This document shows, one piece after another, positions 57,726 through 64,000 of a stretch of DNA of 64,000 bases. Where the stretch lies: NCBI RefSeq assembly GCF_000526495.1, contig NZ_JAGE01000002.1, positions 806,001-870,000 of the forward strand. Reading direction: 5' to 3'. This DNA is from Ruminiclostridium josui JCM 17888 (GTDB lineage: Bacteria > Bacillota > Clostridia > Acetivibrionales > DSM-1351). The notes under the pieces are model-generated. The model searched no databases and had not been told where the DNA came from. It was given only the letters and a program-made list of their open reading frames with translations. The position numbers and the translations under genes are program-made. Every line of letters starts with the position of its first letter. Position 1 is the stretch's first letter.

Positions 57726-58095
57726 TTAAATCCCCCTTGAAAATTTAGTAATTACGTTAATGTGTCACTTAATTGCATTATACCATATACTTACATATCT
57801 ATACAATATTTTACATTTTTTAAAGTATTAGATTAATAGCATTTTGAGAACGTGATGAACTGGAAATATACTAATACTCATAGTAGGCCGCATCCACTTG
57901 ATAAAGTGCTATGGATTTTATCCACTTCTTCGAAATAATTTTGCACTTTGATCCCTAAGAAAGGGACAAAGGTAAACAATAATTTATTTACGAAATGATC
58001 AATATTCATTTCCATAAAATTTCCTTAATATAAATTAAGGTAAGAAGTGCATCTTGGAAGGAAATACAACATAATTTATTTATCTAGCGTTTTTC

Positions 58096-58145
58096 CGGGG
58101 TTCGCGAGCACCGCAAGCTTTTTTGACTTCCCGGAAGTACCTTTT
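58096..58145. repeat. 50-bp dispersed repeat, copy A
   Basis: Starts CGGGGTTCGCGAGC and ends GGAAGTACCTTTT. Aligns without gaps to copy B (62371-62420) with 43 of 50 identical. On the minus strand it opens AAAAGGTACTTCC and holds a hairpin of CGGGG type. From memory such sequences occur beside phage cos/terminase regions (inference). Confidence 0.8.
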
Positions 58146-58174
58146 TGCTACCTTGTGCTTGTTTCTTAAATAAC

Positions 58175-58200
58175 AAAAAAGAGATAGATAAGACTATCTC
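58175..58200 (-). terminator. terminator after the 181-residue gene
   Basis: On the minus strand GAGATAG and CTATCTC form the stem, followed by TTTTTT, 16 bases past the stop at 58216. Confidence 0.82.
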
Positions 58201-58215
58201 CTTTTTATATAACAT

Positions 58216-58761
58216 TCAAGTTTGGTTATATTCAGCGTCTTTATTTTTTAGTATTTCTTTACATTTTCTTAATGCTTTTGCTACAAATTTCCTTTCATTT
58301 TCAGTAAGGTCGTAGTAATTCCTTTTATTTGCTAATATAGCAAATAATTTATAGATATATGAATAGTCATTTATAATTTCAGCATTAAATTTCACGAGAT
58401 CATATTTAACTTTATCATATTCATCAAAGTAAAATTTATATGACCAATTCAAGTTTGGTGGTCCCTGTTTCAACCCTGAATTTAATGCCATCATTAACCG
58501 GTCATCTATTTGAGTATAGTTTCTTTCAATTTCTTGTATTAAAAAAGAATTAATAAAAAATTCAGCTAATATCTTATTCTCTTTCTTCTGTTCTTTTAGC
58601 CTATTTCTTTCTTCAGTAATTTCTCTAGTAACTGCATCCATTGCACCTTTATATGACCATTTACCACCAATATGACCACTTACTATTGCTCCTATAAAAC
58701 CAACTAGTGCTCCTGTAAGTCCTGCTCCAGCACTTAATAGAGCTATTTGAGTATCATTCAA
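58216..58761 (-). CDS. hypothetical membrane-anchored protein
   Basis: 181 residues from a TTG at 58761 behind GAGGTG. One N-terminal Gly-rich membrane helix (ALLSAGAGLTGALVGFIGAI, ~7-28), then a charged helical cytoplasmic part. No known domain. Own terminator, so probably a single-gene unit of the element; such small anchored proteins are common cargo. Confidence 0.7.
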   Translation of the reverse strand: MNDTQIALLSAGAGLTGALVGFIGAIVSGHIGGKWSYKGAMDAVTREITEERNRLKEQKKENKILAEFFINSFLIQEIERNYTQIDDRLMMALNSGLKQGPPNLNWSYKFYFDEYDKVKYDLVKFNAEIINDYSYIYKLFAILANKRNYYDLTENERKFVAKALRKCKEILKNKDAEYNQT

Positions 58762-58921
58762 ACATTACACCTCTATTCACATTTTTCATATTTCTCACAA
58801 TATTATCTAAACATTATGTAGTCAAATTACACCCCTCAATGCCCACAGCTATCACTAACTTAATCTACCTTTATAAATAAAAATGTGTTTTTTACAACCA
58901 CTTTCTTAAAAAATAATCTAT

Positions 58922-58943
58922 AAAAAAGAGCCCGAAGGCTCTC
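58922..58943 (-). terminator. terminator after the zinc-ribbon gene
   Basis: GAGAGCC-TTCG-GGCTCT hairpin with T-run on the minus strand, immediately after the stop at 58945. Confidence 0.85.
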
Positions 58944-58944
58944 A

Positions 58945-59517
58945 TTATTTATTTTCATAATGTTCAATCATTCTTTTTAGTTTCTCTGGTAGATAAATAT
59001 AAATTTCATTAGCATCATCAAAGTACCCATCACTAATAGCTTCTTCCCAATATTGCCTTGCTTCCTCATAGTAAGGTAATTGTAATCGTCTGTAAAAATC
59101 TATCCATTTTCGGATATCTGCTACCATTGTCTTATACTCTGGCATATGATATGGTCCAGGATCAAGTAATGCAGTTAATTCAACTATTCCTCTCTCTCCA
59201 AGAAAACTCTCTAAGTCTGAATCTGAATCATATTTATAGCATCCATCTCTATTGTGTTTTTTTGGTGATGCTGAAAAGTGATGTACAATTACAAAGTCGT
59301 CAATTTCTTGATTTAAATTTCTATTCCATTGTACATATCCGTCTTTAGGAGATTGAATAACTTCTCCACAAACATCACATATCCACTGCCCTAATGGTTT
59401 TAATTTCAAATATACCATCTCCCCTCTATTTCCAATATTCTCATAAAAATAAAAATTCCTGCAACCAGGGGAATTTAAGTCTGCTAAAAAAGAGACATAT
59501 CGTCTATTTTTCCACAC
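58945..59517 (-). CDS. hypothetical protein with zinc-ribbon-like cysteine pair
   Basis: 190 residues if started at 59517; a start near 59418 (MVYLKLKPLGQWICDVCGEV) is as likely, since GGGGAG lies there. CDVCG is followed by VIVHHFSASPKKHNRDGC, so Cys and His could bind one zinc. The C-terminal half is helical. Resembles small Bacillus/Clostridium accessory proteins of unknown function. Confidence 0.6.
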   Translation of the reverse strand: MWKNRRYVSFLADLNSPGCRNFYFYENIGNRGEMVYLKLKPLGQWICDVCGEVIQSPKDGYVQWNRNLNQEIDDFVIVHHFSASPKKHNRDGCYKYDSDSDLESFLGERGIVELTALLDPGPYHMPEYKTMVADIRKWIDFYRRLQLPYYEEARQYWEEAISDGYFDDANEIYIYLPEKLKRMIEHYENK

Positions 59518-59674
59518 TATGCTAACTGGCTAGCTTCTTTCGTGGTTAAGAATCATCCCATTAATATATTTTATTGTCCGAGTTAAAATCCCTCCTATAT
59601 ATAAGGTTGAAAATGGCCAAAATGCCAATTCCTAAACAAAGGCGATCCCGAAGGCTTATTTTATATCATGTTAC

Positions 59675-59971
59675 TTAATGGGGGTTTACAACCCATCTAA
59701 TTGCAAGCTCTAAGCATTCCTCTATTGTATCTCCATCTTGCCACGGATAGGTGGCCTCTGCCCAAACCTTGTATATCTTTCCGCCTATTTCGAATTCAAC
59801 CCTTTCCTCATAGTCAGCATAGTATTGTGGAATAGCTCCGCTTTTTATATTATGAGATGCAGTTATTTTAACCTCGCGACCATCAACCATGTTTAAAACT
59901 ATAGAGTTTGAGCTTATACCCCAAATTTCTGCAACTTCAGGGTATACGTCTTTTTTAATATTTATCGGCAA
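59675..59971 (-). CDS. hypothetical small protein
   Basis: 98 residues from a TTG at 59971 seven bases after GGAGG (an ATG at 59983 lies within that site). Mostly beta-type sequence: INIKKDVYPEVAEIWGISSN and IGGKIYKVWAEATYPWQDGD. It follows the 96-residue gene closely on the same strand. Family not recognised. Confidence 0.55.
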   Translation of the reverse strand: MPINIKKDVYPEVAEIWGISSNSIVLNMVDGREVKITASHNIKSGAIPQYYADYEERVEFEIGGKIYKVWAEATYPWQDGDTIEECLELAIRWVVNPH

Positions 59972-59994
59972 AACAATCTCCTCCATGATATATT

Positions 59995-60285
59995 TTAGAA
60001 GTCCATATATGTCCATCCATGTAGTTTGTATACTTCCATATACTTCTTTATATCAGCTTCATTATCCGAATCAATTTCAAGCATATGTAAAGTAACTAAA
60101 CATTCATCCCTTTGATAATTAATACTAACTTGAACAACTTCATGTTCACACGGATCTTTAAATGCACTATCACTAATGAAGTCACCTTTACAAGGAATTA
60201 TGCTTGACTCAAATTCTTTATATACTGGTCGATAGGTTCTTGGCTTGCCTTTAAGTAATATTTGTTGCATTAACTGAATTTTCAA
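59995..60285 (-). CDS. hypothetical small protein
   Basis: 96 residues from a TTG at 60285 six bases after AAGGAGGTG; a GTG at 60294 is inside the site. Starts MKIQLMQQILLKGKPRTYRP; contains CKGDFISDSAF and ends YKLHGWTYMDF. No known domain. In the same set of small minus-strand genes as its neighbours. Confidence 0.55.
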   Translation of the reverse strand: MKIQLMQQILLKGKPRTYRPVYKEFESSIIPCKGDFISDSAFKDPCEHEVVQVSINYQRDECLVTLHMLEIDSDNEADIKKYMEVYKLHGWTYMDF

Positions 60286-60358
60286 ATTATTCACCTCCTT
60301 TTAATTTCCATAATTCTCCATAAATATTGAATTTCCTGCTTATATGAGATTTATATCT

Positions 60359-60397
60359 GTTAAAAGGGAGACATTATCCGTCTATCTCCCTTTTAAC
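60359..60397 (-). terminator. strong hairpin after the coiled-coil gene
   Basis: GTTAAAAGGGAGA and TCTCCCTTTTAAC form a 13-bp stem with a 13-base loop, ~30 bases past the stop at 60426. Confidence 0.75.
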
Positions 60398-60425
60398 AAA
60401 ACAAGTGAACTAATTCAATTGAGTC

Positions 60426-61028
60426 CTACTTATTCCACCATATGAAACCTCGGTATGATGGTTTATTCTTTTTAAATTCATTTATCTGGTCATTTAGCTT
60501 CTGAAATTCCTTGTCATTAGTAATATCGGCCTTTTTAGAAACTAAGCTCATAATAGCTTCTTCATTCATTTCAGGGAAGAATCCTGAATAAAATAACTTG
60601 TGAGAAATTAAACTTTTCCTTTCTTCGTCAAGCCTTTCAGCCTCTTCTATCAATTCCCTTATATGTTTGTCCAACTCATACTGCCTCTTCAATCGTTCAA
60701 GACGTTCAATACATTCTTTCCTATATTCACCTGCTGCAGCTTTCAGCAGTACTTCTTTGTCCTGCATACTAATTGAATTATTTGCCTTCTGCCGACGGTA
60801 TGCCTCATTACGTCCGGTTATTTCAATAAGTTCAGTATTTAGGTTTTTGATTTTACTTTCGCTATATTCTTTACCTGTCAGCTCTGCCTGAACCTGCTTA
60901 TCAAACTCTGAATCAAGTGATTTCTGCAATGCTGCCTTTTTACTTTCCAACTCTTTAATCTTTTTACTGATAGTAGCCTCTTGTTTTAAATATTTTTCTT
61001 TTAGATCTGATAATAGTTTTTCAAACAT
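60426..61028 (-). CDS. coiled-coil protein of the phage-like module
   Basis: 200 residues from an ATG at 61028 behind AAAGGGG; the longer frame to 61145 has no ribosome site. Highly charged heptad-type helix through most of its length (EKYLKQEATISKKIKELESK and following). No enzymatic motif. Scaffold- or tail-associated roles are possible but unsupported. Confidence 0.6.
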   Translation of the reverse strand: MFEKLLSDLKEKYLKQEATISKKIKELESKKAALQKSLDSEFDKQVQAELTGKEYSESKIKNLNTELIEITGRNEAYRRQKANNSISMQDKEVLLKAAAGEYRKECIERLERLKRQYELDKHIRELIEEAERLDEERKSLISHKLFYSGFFPEMNEEAIMSLVSKKADITNDKEFQKLNDQINEFKKNKPSYRGFIWWNK

Positions 61029-61151
61029 TTGTCTTTCCCCTTTCACTTTTAAATAAAAGCTATTTAATCTTTGGATAAATACATTACTAACAAAGATTAT
61101 TTCGTTATCAACTGCTGCATTATTTACGTTTAGCTCCAGCAGCAATAATGT

Positions 61152-61372
61152 TTAAATAGATCTGTCCAATTTAGTGCTACCCTTTACATTCGTCACAGAT
61201 CTGCTGCCGTTAGATCCTTTAACAATGGAATTAATACCATTATTGAATGAATTTATTTTTCCGATAAGAACAGAAATAACGGATTCATCATTCACCGGTA
61301 TTTTTTTTTACAAATATCAAGAATTTCTTGGTACTGCTCTGGAGTTTTCTTAAAATCTTTTAGTTTCTTATT
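61152..61372 (-). pseudogene. frameshifted paralogue of the adjacent small gene
   Basis: Reads KKLKDFKKTPEQYQEILDIC, then a run of nine A (61301-61309), after which the frame stops; adding one A restores IPVNDESVISVLIGKINSFN and on to a stop at 61152. The first part matches the intact neighbour (LKEYRDNPKQYEEIKRMC). There is no start codon: an in-frame stop lies just upstream. A tandem duplicate that has decayed, unless the A-run is a sequencing error or a slippage site. Confidence 0.6.
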
Positions 61373-61390
61373 TTATAAACCATCCATGTT

Positions 61391-61585
61391 CTATAAAGTT
61401 CCTTGATTTCTTCTTCGTTTGTCCATAGCAAATCCAATTGCTCTTACCTTAGCTGATGTCGTTTTACTCTGCTGCAAAATATCATTAATATCAGTCTCAT
61501 CAGTAACAGATATATTTCGTTGTCCACACATCCTTTTAATTTCCTCGTATTGTTTTGGATTGTCTCTATATTCCTTAAGTTTCAT
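61391..61585 (-). CDS. hypothetical 64-residue protein
   Basis: ATG at 61585 nine bases after AAGGAG. Product MKLKEYRDNPKQYEEIKRMC onward, ending in a basic tail (MDKRRRNQGTL). A decayed tandem paralogue follows directly. The K-L-K-x-Y/F-x(n)-P-x-Q-Y pattern is shared by both. Function unknown. Confidence 0.55.
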   Translation of the reverse strand: MKLKEYRDNPKQYEEIKRMCGQRNISVTDETDINDILQQSKTTSAKVRAIGFAMDKRRRNQGTL

Positions 61586-61714
61586 ATTGTACACTCTCCT
61601 TTAGATAAAAAATATTAATCTATGTAAAGCGAAATTCGGTTCGCAAACCTCTGCCTCCTCATGGAGAAGGACTTATATTTTTACAACAGCTTTAATTTAG
61701 CAACCACTCCTTTA

Positions 61715-62101
61715 TTAATCGTCTTTATCATCGGTATATGGTACCCAAATAACTTCCCTAGGAATTTTAACATTCATCGTAAGTTCTGAGGCTCTCCAGT
61801 GTGACGGGTTATAATATTCCTTAATCTCATATGCGACTCCCTTTAATTCGGTTCTCCAACGGAGTAATACTACAAGCCTCTCTTTGATTTTTTTGCAATT
61901 CGGATCCTTAGCCGGATCTGCGGTGTTTAGTTTAAGAGTTTTAAAAACTTCGTTCAGTTCTTGTATTCTTGCTGTCAAAAGATCAATTGACTCACAGTAT
62001 TGCTGGTAAAGTACTTTCATATTTGGATAATAACTTACATCATAGCTAGCATTTATATTGGATCCCTTGCTTTTATGAGAAACCTTTTTACTCTTACTCA
62101 T
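61715..62101 (-). CDS. hypothetical phage-type protein
   Basis: 128 residues, ATG behind GGAGGG. Basic N-terminus (MSKSKKVSHKSKGSNINASY), helical middle (IDLLTARIQELNEVFKTLKL) and a C-terminus ending in YTDDKDD. The stop of a short upstream frame (62104-62259) overlaps its ribosome site. It is the first sizeable gene after repeat copy B, the position a small terminase subunit would take, but I cannot show that by sequence. Confidence 0.55.
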   Translation of the reverse strand: MSKSKKVSHKSKGSNINASYDVSYYPNMKVLYQQYCESIDLLTARIQELNEVFKTLKLNTADPAKDPNCKKIKERLVVLLRWRTELKGVAYEIKEYYNPSHWRASELTMNVKIPREVIWVPYTDDKDD

Positions 62102-62103
62102 TG

Positions 62104-62259
62104 CTATCCCTCCTCAGGTCCTGTAGAATATAATTGGAGCTGGGCCTGAAGAAGGTCCTTTTTTATTGTGTTGATATATCTTGCCACTTCCGAATTTTTG
62201 TACCTTTTTGAGGTATCTTGATTACCTGAAAATAATACTCCAGTATTCGATTGAAACAA
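62104..62259 (-). CDS. possible 51-residue protein coupled to the next gene
   Basis: TTG-started frame without a clear ribosome site; the C-terminal part NSEVARYINTIKKDLLQAQL, then QLYSTGPEEG, is coding-like and helical. Its TAG stop lies between the GGAGG and the ATG of the gene that follows. Start uncertain. Confidence 0.35.
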   Translation of the reverse strand: MFQSNTGVLFSGNQDTSKRYKNSEVARYINTIKKDLLQAQLQLYSTGPEEG

Positions 62260-62370
62260 TACTATTTTCTATAGTTTAAGAGTATTTCCATCGTATAAAA
62301 ATTTGAAATGACTTAAGCAATTTTTAGGAAGGAAGTGCCTGTAAATTTTGTAGTCATACTTTTGAGATTT

Positions 62371-62420
62371 CGGGGTTCGCGAGCCCCGCTAACTTTTTTA
62401 ACTGGCTGGAAGTACCTTTT
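62371..62420. repeat. 50-bp dispersed repeat, copy B
   Basis: CGGGGTTCGCGAGCCCCG forms a perfect small hairpin; ends GGAAGTACCTTTT, overlapping the stop of the gene at 62419. 43 of 50 positions equal copy A, 4275 bases away, same orientation. The spacer 62102-62418 holds otherwise only the short coupled frame. Confidence 0.8.
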
Positions 62421-62970
62421 ATACCATTCCTTCTGCTTTTTCTTCTTTTTCTTTAATTATGTAACCGTGATTATCCTCTGTCAGCACCCTACAGTGGCTC
62501 TCTGCATGACCACCGAGTGAAAGAATTCCATGAATGTGGGCCATACCACAATATGGACACATAATCTTCACTGTATGTTTTTTTATCTCTATTGGATGTA
62601 CCACTGGATAGCCGTCCTCCTGTTCCTTCTCAATGTATTCAATACCAGCAATATAGTGCATCAACCTGTCTAGCTCCTGGGCAAACTGATATGCTGCCGG
62701 TAATTTCATATTGATATCTGTATGCCAGCCTATGTTTGGATTTCTTGTGCTGGTAGCGATATGCTCCTTAAATTTTTCGATAATCGCATTAACACTAGAA
62801 TACAGAATATCTTTTATCTCTTTATCCGGATCCGTTCGTACACTTGAAAAGTTTCCGATTATGCGAGCTGAATTCCGGTAAAATAACACCGTCACACATG
62901 GCACATTTAAAGAAGTGCACTGCTTAAGGAATTGCTTAATATCGGATCCTTTTTCTATCGTTCTTAACAT
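62419..62970 (-). CDS. hypothetical protein with C-terminal zinc ribbon
   Basis: 183 residues, ATG behind GGAGA. C-terminal IMCPYCGMAHIHGILSLGGH followed by AESHCRV gives a C-x2-C ... H ... C zinc site. The N-terminal part is an alpha/beta region (CVTVLFYRNSARIIGNFSSV). Located between the primase and repeat copy B; family not recognised. Confidence 0.6.
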   Translation of the reverse strand: MLRTIEKGSDIKQFLKQCTSLNVPCVTVLFYRNSARIIGNFSSVRTDPDKEIKDILYSSVNAIIEKFKEHIATSTRNPNIGWHTDINMKLPAAYQFAQELDRLMHYIAGIEYIEKEQEDGYPVVHPIEIKKHTVKIMCPYCGMAHIHGILSLGGHAESHCRVLTEDNHGYIIKEKEEKAEGMV

Positions 62971-63215
62971 GTCTTTTCTCCTTCCTCTTATTGATTCTAC
63001 ATCTGCAGTTTCTAATGACTATTTTTTGAAGCTTTTTATACTTCAAGTAATGTTTTCAAAATGGTCAATTTTATATAGTCCGTATTCATCGAAACCTCCA
63101 TTTTATTGTGGATTATTTTTACTTGTGACACCCTGTGATAACCTTTCTCTAAATTCTCCTATAAGAATCAAGTCTATAGAAAAATTAAGAGATTAGCCGT
63201 CACGGTTGTCACATT
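62971..63215. other. spacer between primase and zinc-ribbon gene
   Basis: 245 bases, AT-rich; no gene or clear hairpin seen. Probably contains the promoter of the gene at 62419-62970. Confidence 0.45.
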
Positions 63216-64000
63216 TTACATTCTTTTTCTGGTAGCAGCGTCAAGCTCATCATCATCGAGAATGCTAGTTTGCTGATTTAAGAAACTTATGTTGCTCTGT
63301 ATTTCTGGATTTATCCTAATACCTATCCACCGAGTACCATACCTACTATGCTTTTTTTCAAAACCCTTATCCTTGAGTGCTTTAGCAAACTCATTCGAAC
63401 TTCGTCGATACTCATTGTTTTCCTGACACCATTTGTCATATGTAGAAAATAATTTACTTCCGGATTCTTCGAATTGATCAAGGTCACAACAGTCACAAAT
63501 AAATCTGCTCAGCCAGTCCTCTCCTGCAGCATAATCTTCCGTTGATTGTTTTACTGCAGTTGGTATTTGTATGTGATAATTATTTTTGATATATGCCGTG
63601 GCTCCTTCAATAATCCATGAAAGGATAGCATCAGCATCGGCGTTGTATAGTACTCCGGCAAAATCTTTAATCTGCCTTTTACCTTGTATGTTCGCCCTGA
63701 AAGGTACTACCATTATTCGCCTCCAAGTTCCAGTATCGTTACTGCCTACTTTAGGTAAATGGTTTGTTGAAAGAATAAGTGTATGTGATGGTAAAAAAGA
63801 ACGCTCCTTTTGGTACAACTCACGGCCGGTAATTGGATCCGAACTAGCCAGCCTCTTCAACATTGCTCCTGACAGTCTACGTCCTTCTTCTGTCTCAAAA
63901 GCAGTGACAAAGCGTTTCCCTTCAATTGATGTAATACCAACCGGCTGTTTACCGTCTCGCTGACTCATTAATACTTCCGGATTGATTTCACCTGCATAAG
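63216..64000 (-). CDS. phage/plasmid primase-helicase, P4/D5 family, 5' part outside window
   Basis: The frame stays open to the window edge (the ATG at 63968 is internal; upstream residues YAGEINPEVL continue the protein). Matches the C-terminal SF3 helicase region of P4-type primases: ETEEGRRLSGAMLKRLASSD, PITGRELYQKERSFLPSHTL, ILSTNHLPKVGSNDTGTWRR (sensor region), then a D5_N-like winged-helix tail. These proteins start replication in satellites, phages and integrative elements. The Walker A part would be upstream, outside the window. Confidence 0.9.
   Translation of the reverse strand, partial: YAGEINPEVLMSQRDGKQPVGITSIEGKRFVTAFETEEGRRLSGAMLKRLASSDPITGRELYQKERSFLPSHTLILSTNHLPKVGSNDTGTWRRIMVVPFRANIQGKRQIKDFAGVLYNADADAILSWIIEGATAYIKNNYHIQIPTAVKQSTEDYAAGEDWLSRFICDCCDLDQFEESGSKLFSTYDKWCQENNEYRRSSNEFAKALKDKGFEKKHSRYGTRWIGIRINPEIQSNISFLNQQTSILDDDELDAATRKRM

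Larger units (their letters stand above)
57726..58215. other. 490-base gene-free region with a hairpin and a 50-bp repeat
   Basis: Contains a CTTTG-TCCCT / AGGGA-CAAAG hairpin (57946-57971), a CCTTAAT/ATTAAGG hairpin (58023-58040), repeat copy A (58096-58145) and the terminator of the next gene. No frame of note. Confidence 0.6.

Noticed and set aside
62335-62520. Plus-strand frame across repeat copy B
   Set aside because: Phe-rich low-complexity shadow of the minus-strand zinc-ribbon gene end.

Overview
The window looks like a low-GC, spore-forming member of the Clostridia. The reasons are Firmicutes gene order (pyrRBCF-carAB under a PyrR attenuator, the sepF-yggT-ylmH-divIVA block, and yqfC-yqfD-phoH-pgpH-ybeY-dgkA-cdd-era-yqzL-recO), sporulation genes (yqfC, yqfD, pdaA), AT-rich spacers and frequent TTG or GTG starts behind strong GGAGG sites. 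From memory the set resembles the Ruminiclostridium (Clostridium cellulolyticum) group, but that is inference.

Layout. 1-6.7 kb: pyrimidine operon on the minus strand, with its promoter, PyrR-binding hairpin and attenuator terminator. 6.7-16.7 kb: rluD-lspA, an oligopeptide-type binding lipoprotein, pgeF, ymdB, rny, folD and a YgiQ radical SAM protein. 16.7-26.8 kb: a TPR membrane protein, ftsK, then the division-associated set divIVA-ylmH-yggT-sepF-yggS with an HlyD-like protein and a PLP enzyme. 27-37 kb: short units on both strands (RluA family, MerR, TM2, ychF, ymaF, cheW, DUF896, a heterodimeric ABC exporter, an HD protein). 37-49.2 kb: cls and a long minus-strand run from two DUF881 genes through pdaA, yqfC/D, phoH, pgpH, ybeY, dgkA, cdd, era and yqzL to recO. 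Two small genes there are shorter than 50 codons: yqzL (44 aa) and a 26-aa membrane peptide.

From tRNA-Trp (49355-49430) to the right edge the character changes: small orphan genes, long gene-free stretches, decayed genes, and phage-type genes ending in a P4-family primase cut by the window edge. I read this as an integrated element (prophage remnant or phage satellite) beside tRNA-Trp. Its left part holds an excisionase-like regulator, a gene-free region full of perfect dyads, three genes that could be a defence cassette (DUF4062/TIR-like, HEPN/Abi-like, DUF2971-like), and a convergent pair of sce7726-like (PD-(D/E)XK) and sce7725/beta-type genes. Its right part holds small phage-like genes between two copies of a 50-bp repeat resembling a packaging-site-proximal sequence.

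The most novel signals are the family of 19-20 bp dyads sharing the half-site TTRYSRAAN with mirrored changes on both arms (51327-51705, with a relative at 55303-55329), the 10-bp-phased TATCAT array upstream of the excisionase-like gene, the defence-like cargo, and the duplicated 50-bp repeat. All functions proposed in the accessory region are inference from short motifs, since no database search was possible.
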